Position numbers and translations under genes: made by a program. A DNA stretch of 64,000 nucleotides from Eubacteriales bacterium (GTDB taxonomy: Bacteria; Bacillota; Clostridia; Lachnospirales; Lachnospiraceae). Below are positions 1-8,381 of the stretch, piece after piece; within the stretch, counting starts at the first letter, position 1, and the number at the start of each line of letters is the position of its first letter. The stretch lies in the NCBI GenBank assembly GCA_030526265.1, contig JAUNDE010000002.1, positions 1 through 64,000 on the forward strand. The letters are read 5' to 3'. The notes under the pieces are model-generated. The model was given only the letters and a program-made list of their open reading frames with translations, was not told the origin of the DNA and searched no databases.

Positions 1-100
1 TGGTGGCAGAAATATTTTTATTTTTTTAATTGTCTACTTGACGGGAAGCAGTTCAAAATTGAAATGTGAAATTTCTTTTTATACGCTAAGCGTAAACTTT

Positions 101-2905
101 TTATTTAGATTTTTTTCTGACCAAAATTATAATCGCCGCACCTGAAAGTGCCAGAAGTGCCATCATAATCATAAGTAGAGACTGATCTCCTGTCCGCGGA
201 GTGCTGTTTGTCTTTTCCGGTGAAGCTGCTGTTACCGCGCCTCCATTCTGACCTTCCTGACCCGGCTTTGCTGTTCCTGCACTTCCCCCGCCTGTGCCCG
301 GATTAGGGTCTTGCGGTGTTTCACCGGTACCGGTGTTTCCTGTGGGTTCAGTTCCTACAGAATACGCTGCCATCGTACCGCTCACTTCGAATGCTGTAAG
401 AAGAATCGGTGTTCCAGACGGTGAACTCGCACTGTTGATAAAGTACAGTCCCTCCGGTGCGATGTCGCTTTTCAGAGAGTTCGCAGCCGCTTCGGACGGA
501 TCCTCTGCAAAATCTCTGCTGTTAATATAATTCACATACTGCGGATTCATCGGATCTGAGATGTTATACACCATGATTCCGCCAATTCGCTCCAGTGCAA
601 TAAATGCATAGATTGTTCCGTCTACAGTTCCTACCACTACACTCTCCGGCTCCGGTCCCTTCTTCTGGGAACGGCTGTCGAAGTCATTATCATCATTGGA
701 TGCGTTGAAGTAAGATGGGAGATAATCTGCCGTCTTCTTTTCAAAATCATTGGCACTGTCATAAACCTGTGTCATTCCGCCATCCGTCATCTGATAGATG
801 GAGAAAGAACGTCCGCCAAACATAACATTTTTTCCTGAAGGAAGTCCGTCCGTCACAGCCGGATCAATGACTCTGACCTTATTGGTCTCCTGATCATCAG
901 AAAACTTTATAAGCTTTTGCTTCGCTTCATTTGCATAATCGCCCCACTCACGGGCATCCCCCTCATTAGCAGTCAGAAGATACGTGGTTCCGCCTGCCTG
1001 ATACAGGGCGATTCCATCCGGCATATAAGCTGCCACGGTGTCCACGTAAGTATCAGGTTTGTATTCTCCATCATCTTCCACATCTGCCGCATTCTTCGGA
1101 TCACTCAGATCCTTATACCCCAAAGAATAAATGCCTTCATATGTCTTTGTTCTCAGATTCAGCACCGCAATCGCATTCGCCTCCTGCAGAGCAATATACG
1201 CTTTGGTGTTATCTGCTGCAATATACTCAGGCTCCAGATCAAAGGAAGGTGCAACATCTTTGGCAAGGATTATTCCTTGCTCAACCAGTTTTCCTCTCTG
1301 GCTGTCAAACTCATCAAAGTAGATGTTCTCAGATACACTTGTGGAAAAGTCATTCTCATTCAGCGTAATAATTGTAACAGAACCTTTTGGATCTGTATCG
1401 GTACTTCCAAGCCCTCCGTATCTTGGCTCACCCTCATTGGCTGTCAGAATCTTTGTACCGTCCGGTGTAAAGGTAAAGGTCACCATATCCGGCTGACATC
1501 CTGCCGGAAGTAAAGCCAGAAGGTTCCCGTCCAGGTCGAGAATTGCAACTTTTCCATCCTTCATATAGTCTGCTTCCTGAAGCGCTACAGCCACAATACC
1601 AAGATCTGAATTTACAGAAACAGAGGTCATATCTCCGTATGCAAATGTGCTATCCTTTGCCTCCACAAGCGCTTTGACATCAAGAGAAGTTGCTGTCAGA
1701 TCGGTTCCTGTCTTTCCTGTTACCGGATCCAGTGAAATAATATCCAGCTTTCCGGTTGCTCCATTTACCACCCATGCATGGTTATTTTTTTTATCATAAC
1801 TAACGATTTCGGCTACTCCGCCATCCGGATTGGAAACGCCCGTCACATAAGAGCCCAGTTTCTTTAACGGAAGTGCATTTCCATTTTCGAAGCCGTCCAT
1901 CTTCAGAGTAAAGCCCTGTCCGACACAAATCTCAACTGTAAGGGTTGCAGAATCATATGTAGTATCTTCCGCAGCAGTAATGGTAATTACTGCCTTTCCG
2001 CCCTTCTTTGCTGTCACCGTACCATCTGAACTGACAGAGGCAACGGCTTCATTGCTACTTTCATATGTAAGCGCTGTCTGGGCAGATGCACCAAGATTAA
2101 TTGTATCCTCCGGATTCATCTCCACCGGGCTGGTAATACCGATTCCAAGAGTAATGGTCTGGGACAGTTTTCCACCATATGTACCCTTGTGTGGTCCTTC
2201 ATCCGCAGATACTGTCTTACTGTAATCTACGGGAGCCGAATCTGCCGCATTGTCATTAGTGTCTGCAAAAGCCGTTCTTCTGATACTCTTTTTCTTAGAC
2301 TGAATGTCTTCATATGCTCCTTCGTATGCAATCGGAGCCTGCACATCTGTACCGTCATTCCCCTGTGCCGCCAGACAATCCACATAATCCGCATTATTCA
2401 CATGGTCAGTTCTTTCTAAAACATTTCCGGAAAAATCCTCATCAAGCAATGTATTATTATTCACCAGCACCACTGAAAATCCCTTATTGTGGATACTTAA
2501 GTTCCACTCCTGATTTCCTTCAGGAACAATATGCTTTACATTTGTCGTATCAGCTACCGCACCGCAGCGGATCAGGTAATAGTCCTCTGCCCCAATCCAC
2601 CCAGTGAGTTCAAGCTTCTGCCATGTATTCGGCTGTCCTGCAATTACTCCGCTTTCGCTGGGCTTGTACTGAACTGACCAGCCGGTCAGATTAATCGGAT
2701 TATCTGTAGGATTATACAGCTCGATAAAGCTGTGGCTTGCATATCCATCAGTGGAACCGCCATACACCTGATTGACAATGACATGATCCACGCCGGTTCC
2801 CGGCTCATCCGCTAATACATACTCTGCCGGAATCAGTGTAATCACCATTACCACCGCAATTACAGCAGTTAATACTCTTTTTAATTTATTCATCTGCTTC
2901 TTCAT
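101..2905 (-). CDS. Wall-anchored lamin-tail / choice-of-anchor I protein
   Basis: Predicted secreted surface protein of 934 aa. In order: a signal peptide (about 1-32, ending near VLADEP), a lamin-tail-like domain (about 40-150, with the FIELYNPTDNPINLTGW motif), a bacterial Ig-like segment (about 255-325), a long beta-propeller-like choice-of-anchor I region (about 335-850), a Gly/Pro/Thr linker, and a C-terminal sorting signal made of TPRTGD, a hydrophobic stretch and RKKSK. The sortase motif departs from LPxTG at its first residue. The start follows a GGGAGG site that lies in the end of the upstream Na/Pi symporter gene, so the two are translationally coupled. Choice-of-anchor I proteins often occur with phosphatase or nuclease modules; a role in handling extracellular phosphate esters is only an inference from the neighbour. 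No catalytic domain is recognised. Confidence 0.8.
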   Translation of the reverse strand: MKKQMNKLKRVLTAVIAVVMVITLIPAEYVLADEPGTGVDHVIVNQVYGGSTDGYASHSFIELYNPTDNPINLTGWSVQYKPSESGVIAGQPNTWQKLELTGWIGAEDYYLIRCGAVADTTNVKHIVPEGNQEWNLSIHNKGFSVVLVNNNTLLDEDFSGNVLERTDHVNNADYVDCLAAQGNDGTDVQAPIAYEGAYEDIQSKKKSIRRTAFADTNDNAADSAPVDYSKTVSADEGPHKGTYGGKLSQTITLGIGITSPVEMNPEDTINLGASAQTALTYESSNEAVASVSSDGTVTAKKGGKAVITITAAEDTTYDSATLTVEICVGQGFTLKMDGFENGNALPLKKLGSYVTGVSNPDGGVAEIVSYDKKNNHAWVVNGATGKLDIISLDPVTGKTGTDLTATSLDVKALVEAKDSTFAYGDMTSVSVNSDLGIVAVALQEADYMKDGKVAILDLDGNLLALLPAGCQPDMVTFTFTPDGTKILTANEGEPRYGGLGSTDTDPKGSVTIITLNENDFSTSVSENIYFDEFDSQRGKLVEQGIILAKDVAPSFDLEPEYIAADNTKAYIALQEANAIAVLNLRTKTYEGIYSLGYKDLSDPKNAADVEDDGEYKPDTYVDTVAAYMPDGIALYQAGGTTYLLTANEGDAREWGDYANEAKQKLIKFSDDQETNKVRVIDPAVTDGLPSGKNVMFGGRSFSIYQMTDGGMTQVYDSANDFEKKTADYLPSYFNASNDDNDFDSRSQKKGPEPESVVVGTVDGTIYAFIALERIGGIMVYNISDPMNPQYVNYINSRDFAEDPSEAAANSLKSDIAPEGLYFINSASSPSGTPILLTAFEVSGTMAAYSVGTEPTGNTGTGETPQDPNPGTGGGSAGTAKPGQEGQNGGAVTAASPEKTNSTPRTGDQSLLMIMMALLALSGAAIIILVRKKSK

Positions 2906-2907
2906 GT

Positions 2908-4587
2908 CTATACCGCCTCCCGAATATTGCTCTTCTTCACAGCAATCTCAACCAGATTCACACAACTGTTACCCATCCTGTCAATATCAAGAAGAAGATT
3001 GCTGAATGCCGATGTCATAGCTGCGCTGCATTTCTTTTTTCCAATACGTTCAATATGAGCTCTTCTCATGTTATCATCCAACTGCATAACATCCTCTTTC
3101 TTCTTCTCAATATCCTTAACTTTGATATCTGCATCGCCTTTGATGGCCTGCATAGCCTCTGTATACATTTCAAGAACCATACCAACTGCAGTGCGGATAT
3201 CCTTCAGCGCTTCCTTAGAATACCTGTCGTTATTTGATGTCTGCGTCATAATATTTTCGGAAATACTGTGACAGAGTCCTCCGATTCTATCCACATCGCA
3301 CAGTACATACATCAGACCTGCGCTTTCTGCTGCCTGCTCCTCCGTCAATACACCCTCTGCAAATACTGCCGCAAGATACTCATTAATACTCTGAGTCAGT
3401 GCCGATTCAATCTCAGACTGGCCAGCAATCTTATCCAGTACCAAAGTCTCTTCTTTTCGATTAACATCTTTCACTGCTGAAAGCATATCTTCTACCAATT
3501 CACTGCATCGAATCACTTCTTTATTGACAAGCTGAAGAGCAGCAGCCGGCTGTCCGATCAGTTTATCATCAAGATACATCGGTGCGGACGGAAGAAGCTG
3601 CATCTTTTCCTGTTTATCCGGAACAACCTTCATAACAATCTTCACCATAATCGGAATCAGCGGCAGCCAGATTAACGTCATCGTAAGATTAAATCCGGTA
3701 TGAGCATTGGCAATCTGTCTGGAGATCACATCCACCTCATTTCCCTTTGTAGAAACAGCCTGGATCAAAGTAGCATATGGCTTTACAAACCAAATAAACA
3801 GAAATGCACCTGACAGATTGAACATACAGTGAGCAACCGCTGTCCTTTTCGCGTCCCTGCTCTGTCCTACCGATGCCAGTAAAGCCGTAATCGTTGTTCC
3901 GATATTATCTCCCAGAAGAATCGGGATAGCTCCTGCAAGACCGATAATACTTGTCACACCGTCAGCACCCGCCTGTGATGCAAAGTTCTGCAAAACTGCA
4001 ATCGTCGCACTACTGCTCTGTACAACCAACGTCATCATCGTTCCTACCGCGACGCCCAGAATCGGAATATCTGCGACCCTTCCGATCATATCTGTAAAAA
4101 ACGGACTGGATGCCAGAGGCTTCATCACGCCTCCCATAGTCTCAATTCCCAGGAACAAAAGACCAAACGCAAAAATCGTCTGTCCGATATTTTTTAACTT
4201 TTCTGATTTGCAGATAAAATGAAGCAGAAAACCGACAAAGATAAAAACATATATGTAATCAGTAATCTTAAATGCAATAATCTGTGCCGTCATAGTGGTA
4301 CCAATATTGGCACCCAGAATAATTGAAATTGCCTGCGGCAGTGTCATCAGCCCCGCGCTGACAAATCCAATCGCCATAACCGTTGTCGCACTGCTGCTCT
4401 GCAGGACAGCTGTTGTAAGCGCTCCGGCCAGCACTCCCATTACAGGATTTCTTGTAAGCAGGGACAGAATTGCCTTCATCTTTTCTCCCGCTGCTTTCTG
4501 AAGGCATTCACTCATCATGTTCATGCCAAAAATAAATACAGCAAGACCTCCCAGAAGTCCAAATACGATTTCTACAGTCTCATTCAT
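2908..4587 (-). CDS. Na+/phosphate symporter with PhoU-like tail
   Basis: Membrane symporter of the NptA/PNaS family that imports phosphate with sodium. The N-terminal part (about 1-320) carries two inverted Na/Pi repeats, each with the QSSSATT or QSSSATI motif (around residues 63 and 189) and a GANIGTT or GDNIGTT motif. The C-terminal 200 residues form a PhoU-like helical domain, as in bacterial two-domain members; 559 aa is normal. The gene lies directly upstream of the wall-anchored protein gene with a 2-nt gap, so both probably share one transcript. A second, paralogous symporter lies at 25064-26818. The family assignment is firm; the true ion and substrate are taken from the family. Confidence 0.9.
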   Translation of the reverse strand: MNETVEIVFGLLGGLAVFIFGMNMMSECLQKAAGEKMKAILSLLTRNPVMGVLAGALTTAVLQSSSATTVMAIGFVSAGLMTLPQAISIILGANIGTTMTAQIIAFKITDYIYVFIFVGFLLHFICKSEKLKNIGQTIFAFGLLFLGIETMGGVMKPLASSPFFTDMIGRVADIPILGVAVGTMMTLVVQSSSATIAVLQNFASQAGADGVTSIIGLAGAIPILLGDNIGTTITALLASVGQSRDAKRTAVAHCMFNLSGAFLFIWFVKPYATLIQAVSTKGNEVDVISRQIANAHTGFNLTMTLIWLPLIPIMVKIVMKVVPDKQEKMQLLPSAPMYLDDKLIGQPAAALQLVNKEVIRCSELVEDMLSAVKDVNRKEETLVLDKIAGQSEIESALTQSINEYLAAVFAEGVLTEEQAAESAGLMYVLCDVDRIGGLCHSISENIMTQTSNNDRYSKEALKDIRTAVGMVLEMYTEAMQAIKGDADIKVKDIEKKKEDVMQLDDNMRRAHIERIGKKKCSAAMTSAFSNLLLDIDRMGNSCVNLVEIAVKKSNIREAV

Positions 4588-4817
4588 ATGTATTGTCTCC
4601 TTTTTCTCTCTTAGTTTTCTTCAATAACCATTTTTATAGTTACAGAAAAAAGAAGACCCTGCTATCACATTTTCGTAAATGTTATATATAATTCAGGTAA
4701 AGCACCTTTCACATGTTCATATGATTTTTTACTTATGTTTTACATTATTGCGGTAGTTTCTTCCCCCATATGCCACTAAAGTAATCATCAGATTAAGCGA
4801 AAAATCTGAAGGTAGCT

Positions 4818-5267
4818 ATGGCAAATAAACATGTATCCCTGCAATCGGTGTCACCGGAGTACAGCCTGTACCACTACACCAAATGCACAGGTGTACAGGG
4901 CATTTTAAAGGAGCCGGCTTTTCGTGCAACTAAGAGCGACTTTCTAAATGATACCAATGAAATGCTGTATATTTTATCTATAGTTCAGGAAATATTAAAA
5001 GAATTTCGAAAGACAGAGTTGAGAAAACTTTTGCAGGAATATTTCTTTCAAACAATTTATGAGCTCAAGAAACGACCTTACTATATTCTGTCTTTCTCAA
5101 CAGATCCCGACAGTATTACACTTTGGGCAAAATTCGGAGAAAATAATGCAATTATGATATATGCCCTGTTTTTTAAGCAGGAAGAGTTTGCCGCTGAAAA
5201 GGAATACCTGAAGCATCTGAAATACGATGTAGATGTATATCTGTCCAAAATCAAACTGCGTTACTAG
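4818..5267 (+). pseudogene. DUF2971-like protein, C-terminally truncated
   Basis: A 149-aa reading frame with a GAAGG site before the ATG. The opening (LYHYTKCTGVQGIL), the FLNDTNEM element and the YILSFSTDPDSITLWAKFGEN element match the order seen in DUF2971 proteins, which are usually 230-300 aa. Here the frame stops shortly after the WAKFGEN segment, so about the last third is missing, and no continuation was found in the other frames of the following 90 bases. It is probably a decayed gene, although a functional short form cannot be excluded. The family has no established biochemical role. It stands alone, divergent from the Na/Pi symporter gene. Confidence 0.55.
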
Positions 5268-5360
5268 ACATTTGTCTAAGTGGGAATTGTTATTTTTTTG
5301 CATATCTGTCATAAAAATGCAATCATTGTCGTATAATTATCAAAAACGTACAGGTATCAC

Positions 5361-6281
5361 ATGAAAAACATATTAATCTCTATTCTCCTGCTGCTTTTGT
5401 TTGTTATGAGTATCGTCTGTAAAGAAGCTGTAATCACAGGAGCAGCAGAAGGCCTGTTATTATGGTATCAGACATTACTCCCTACATTACTTCCCGTTAT
5501 GATCCTCACCAAAGTGATCATGCAGACGGATTCTCTTTTTTTGATCTCAAATTTGTTAAGCCCGATATTTCATTTTTTTCCGGGTGTGTCAACATATGCC
5601 GGCTTTGCCGTTGTAGCCGGTTTTTTCTGCGGATATCCAACCGGTGCAAAGATTATCGCTGATTTAATTAATTCGAACAAAATAACAGAAAAAGAAGGCA
5701 GCTATCTTTTATCCTTCTGTAATAATATCAGTCCGATGTTTATATCCGGATATCTGCTGACGAATTATATCTCCGAAAAATCTCTGCATCTTCCTTTCTT
5801 TCTCATATTGCTTACAACACCATTATTATGCAGTCAGTTATTTCGAATCAATCAGAGAAATTACACTTCCCGTTCGAGCCTAGATACAACCGTCAATACA
5901 AAGATCAGACTTACCCTAGACGAATGCATGATGGACAGCTTTGAATCAATAGTAATGGTTGGATTATATGTTATGATCTTTTCCATTTTCATAAAATATC
6001 TGTCACTCATACCACTTCCGGATTCTCCGCAAAAGACTTTCATTTTTTCTTTGCTTGAAATAACAAATGGATTAAAAGCTGCCCGTACCGCCCACCTGCC
6101 GAAGATTATCTCATATTCATATTATGTATTCCTTACTTCTTTTGGAGGAATTTGCGCCATTTTTCAAACTGCATCCATGATCAGGAATACAAATCTTTCC
6201 ATACTTTCTTATATAATAAAAAAGCTGATTATCGCAATAATAACCAGCTTTGTATGTTATGTGTATTTACTTATGAACTAA
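5361..6281 (+). CDS. ylbJ: YlbJ-like sporulation membrane protein
   Basis: Polytopic membrane protein of 306 aa with about 8 hydrophobic segments and the GFFCGYPTGAKIIADL and NNISPMFISGYLL motifs of the YlbJ/nucleoside-recognition (Gate) family. YlbJ is a sporulation protein in Bacillus, needed for spore properties. Its neighbours coaD and rsmD are also its neighbours in Bacillus (ylbH-ylbI-ylbJ), which supports the name; here ylbJ is convergent with them. The stop codon overlaps that of the convergent coiled-coil gene. The 3' coding part also contains, on the other strand, a terminator for the rsmD-coaD operon (6221-6251). About 25 aa shorter than many homologues but motif-complete. Confidence 0.85.
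   Translation: MKNILISILLLLLFVMSIVCKEAVITGAAEGLLLWYQTLLPTLLPVMILTKVIMQTDSLFLISNLLSPIFHFFPGVSTYAGFAVVAGFFCGYPTGAKIIADLINSNKITEKEGSYLLSFCNNISPMFISGYLLTNYISEKSLHLPFFLILLTTPLLCSQLFRINQRNYTSRSSLDTTVNTKIRLTLDECMMDSFESIVMVGLYVMIFSIFIKYLSLIPLPDSPQKTFIFSLLEITNGLKAARTAHLPKIISYSYYVFLTSFGGICAIFQTASMIRNTNLSILSYIIKKLIIAIITSFVCYVYLLMN
6221..6251 (-). terminator. Terminator of the rsmD-coaD operon inside ylbJ
   Basis: On the minus strand a 12-bp stem (6240-6251 with 6221-6232, one G.U pair) and a 7-nt loop are followed by a run of T. It lies just past the stop of the coiled-coil gene, but within the coding sequence of convergent ylbJ. Confidence 0.7.
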
Positions 6282-6895
6282 CCTTCAAAATCAGGATCAA
6301 TATACTCTTCTTCTACAGGTACTCCGTATTCAGCTTCCATACCTCTGTCAGACTGATCCGGAATCTCAAGTTCAGATCTATTGTTGCGTACCATATCATA
6401 ACATTCCTGAAGTGAATTAACTAATCCGTCATATTTTGTCGTATAACTATTCAATGTGTGTCCGATAATATTTTCGGCATTTGCAAGCAAATCGTTTGTA
6501 TACTGCATTGCTCCAATGCGAATATCATTGGCATCGCTTGTCGCATTGTCAAGAATCTGCTGAGCCTGCTCTGTAGCCGCTGTGACAATCTCGTTAGCCT
6601 GAGCATATGCCTGCTGCATGATCTCATGTTCACTCACAAGTTCATTTGTCTGAATATGCGCTTCCTGAAGCATACTGTCAGCTTTCGCCTGGGCATCTGC
6701 TAATATAGCATCTTTATTTGCAATAATTTTCTGATATCGTTTAATCTCATCAGGTGTCTTCATGCGAAGTTCACGCAGAAGTTCATCCATCTGATCTTTA
6801 TTAACGATAATTTTTGATGTAGATAATGGCTGAAATTTACAAGAATCAATATATTCTTCAATTTCTTCAATAATCTGTTCAATACGGCTGCTCAT
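6278..6895 (-). CDS. DivIVA/ATPase-subunit-like coiled-coil protein
   Basis: Soluble, highly helical protein of 205 aa. Residues 60-170 are Ala/Gln/Glu-rich with heptad spacing and no membrane segment, resembling V-type ATPase subunit E/H or DivIVA-type coiled coils; the tail is acidic and ends in DPDFEG. It is usually annotated as an ATPase or hypothetical protein in Clostridia. Start chosen after a GAAGGAG site. It follows coaD by 3 nt, so it belongs to the rsmD-coaD operon. A scaffold role in division or the envelope is possible but unproven, since no catalytic motif is present. Confidence 0.7.
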   Translation of the reverse strand: MSSRIEQIIEEIEEYIDSCKFQPLSTSKIIVNKDQMDELLRELRMKTPDEIKRYQKIIANKDAILADAQAKADSMLQEAHIQTNELVSEHEIMQQAYAQANEIVTAATEQAQQILDNATSDANDIRIGAMQYTNDLLANAENIIGHTLNSYTTKYDGLVNSLQECYDMVRNNRSELEIPDQSDRGMEAEYGVPVEEEYIDPDFEG

Positions 6896-6898
6896 AAT

Positions 6899-7387
6899 TT
6901 ACACTCTCCTTCTTTCTTCCATTTTCTCTAATACTTTCTGTCTGACCAATTCCGGTACAAATTGAGAAATGTCCCCTCCAAAAGTTGCTACCTCCTTCAC
7001 GATTGTAGAACTCAAATAGGAATATTCAAGACTTGTCGTAAGAAACATTGTTTCCACCTGCTCAGCAAGTTTATGATTTGTCTGTGCCATCTGAATTTCA
7101 TACTCAAAATCTGTGATAGCACGCAAGCCTCGAACAACGACATCTGCTTGCATACTTTTTGCAAAATCCACTAACAATCCCTCAAAAGGTACAACTTTTA
7201 CATTATTGAATTCTCTCGATACTTCCTCTATCATTTTAACACGTTCTTCTAAGGAAAACAACGGGCTTTTCGAGTTATTCTTCAATACTCCGACAATTAA
7301 TTCATCCGCAATTTTCGCAGAACGGCTAATAATATCTAAATGTCCAAATGTGATTGGATCAAAACTACCTGGATAGATTGCTCTCAT
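6899..7387 (-). CDS. coaD: Pantetheine-phosphate adenylyltransferase
   Basis: Cytosolic enzyme of coenzyme A synthesis that transfers AMP from ATP to 4'-phosphopantetheine, forming dephospho-CoA. The 162-aa length is standard. It starts with [20 protein letters not shown], containing the nucleotidyltransferase TxGH signature, and has the [14 protein letters not shown] region and the SSTIVKEVA motif near the end. Start follows AAGGAG. It lies between rsmD and a coiled-coil gene; the rsmD-coaD pairing is widespread in Firmicutes. Confidence 0.97.
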   Translation of the reverse strand: MRAIYPGSFDPITFGHLDIISRSAKIADELIVGVLKNNSKSPLFSLEERVKMIEEVSREFNNVKVVPFEGLLVDFAKSMQADVVVRGLRAITDFEYEIQMAQTNHKLAEQVETMFLTTSLEYSYLSSTIVKEVATFGGDISQFVPELVRQKVLEKMEERRRV

Positions 7388-7435
7388 TTTTTACTCCTTA
7401 TTTTTCATGTGAATTTAATACTTTTTCATTTTTTA

Positions 7436-7987
7436 TTACTTTATTTCAACGAATATATGCTTATTCGTTTTATATTTTTTTTCTTTAACAAGGCGATATC
7501 CCATCGATTCTATGTAATCGAAATTGGTATTGAGAGATGCTTCTATAATAATCAGACCATCTTCATTTAAAATATGCATATCTTTGATACGATCCAGAAC
7601 GTCTTTCTCAAGCAGATGATCATATGGCGGGTCCATAAATATATAATCAAATTGGTATTTTCCATTCAACTTATACAATGCATTAACAGCATCCATCTGA
7701 AGCACAGTTGCATTGTCCGACAATTTTGTATGATTCAGATTCTCCCTGATAACGGCAACCGCTTTCGGATTCTTTTCCACAAAAACAGCTTCCAGAGCAC
7801 CACGACTTAATGCTTCGATTCCGATCCCACCGCTTCCTGCAAACAAATCCAGAAAATAGCTGTCGCCTATCCATGGATCAATCATGTTAAACAGAGTTTC
7901 TTTGATGCGATCTGTTGTCGGTCTCGTGTCAAATCCTTCCAATGTTTTAAGTTGTAATCTTTTCGCACTTCCAGCTATAACACGCAT
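7436..7987 (-). CDS. rsmD: 16S rRNA (guanine-966-N2)-methyltransferase
   Basis: SAM-dependent methyltransferase that modifies G966 of 16S rRNA in the small subunit. The N-terminus MRVIAGSAKRLQL, the TRPTTDRIKETLFN motif, the SAM-binding FLDLFAGSGGIGIEALSRGA loop and the catalytic DPPY motif (about residue 127) are all present. The start is the ATG at 7987, because AAGGAG lies 7 nt upstream and the family begins MRVI; a TTG two codons earlier is less likely. First gene of a three-gene minus-strand operon with coaD. Confidence 0.95.
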   Translation of the reverse strand: MRVIAGSAKRLQLKTLEGFDTRPTTDRIKETLFNMIDPWIGDSYFLDLFAGSGGIGIEALSRGALEAVFVEKNPKAVAVIRENLNHTKLSDNATVLQMDAVNALYKLNGKYQFDYIFMDPPYDHLLEKDVLDRIKDMHILNEDGLIIIEASLNTNFDYIESMGYRLVKEKKYKTNKHIFVEIK

Positions 7988-8050
7988 GAACAATCTCCTT
8001 ACTGATTCTATTTTTTAATTATAAGAATTCACCCGAAAAAAGTCAATCGA

Positions 8051-8077
8051 AAGAGCCCGAGAATACCCCGGGCTCTT
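8051..8077 (-). terminator. Terminator after the SASP gene
   Basis: Perfect 9-bp GC-rich stem (8051-8059 with 8069-8077), followed on the minus strand by a T-rich stretch about 18 nt downstream of the SASP stop codon. Confidence 0.8.
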
Positions 8078-8094
8078 CAGTCACAATACAACTA

Positions 8095-8301
8095 TTATTT
8101 GTTTGCCATCTGTTTTTCCTGTTCTTCGATCATTTTTTTGACCATATAACCACCTACTGAACCATTCTGTCTTGAAGTAAGGTCACCGTTATATCCATCA
8201 CTAAGTGGAACACCAAGTTCACTTGCCACCTCATATTTGAATTTGTCTAATGCACCTTTTGCTTCCGGTACAGCTGTTCTGTTTGATGAACGACTTGCCA
8301 T
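8095..8301 (-). CDS. Alpha/beta-type small acid-soluble spore protein
   Basis: Spore DNA-binding protein of 68 aa that coats DNA in the dormant spore and is cut by GPR protease at germination. It shows the family signature: ALDKFKYEVASELGVPL, then GYNGDLTSRQNGSVGGYMVKKMIE. The start follows GGAGG. It sits downstream of recG but has its own terminator, so it probably also has its own forespore promoter; I could not find a convincing sigma-G site in the 80 bases upstream. Strong evidence that the organism sporulates. Confidence 0.95.
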   Translation of the reverse strand: MASRSSNRTAVPEAKGALDKFKYEVASELGVPLSDGYNGDLTSRQNGSVGGYMVKKMIEEQEKQMANK

Positions 8302-8381
8302 TTTATTTTCCTCCTTTTCGTATCTTTCAAATCTTTATCACTGTAACTTCTTTTTTGTTACACTCCTAGTATATGGAGGAA

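Noticed and set aside
1..100. Small TACGC/GCGTA hairpin near the window start
   Set aside because: Only 5-6 bp, no T-run on the minus strand; not convincing as terminator of the wall-anchored gene.
917..1513. 198-codon plus-strand frame
   Set aside because: Antisense to the wall-anchored protein gene and of shadow composition.
8302..8381. Sigma-G promoter for the SASP gene
   Set aside because: A TATACTA word is present but no matching -35 at 18 bases; not strong enough to annotate.
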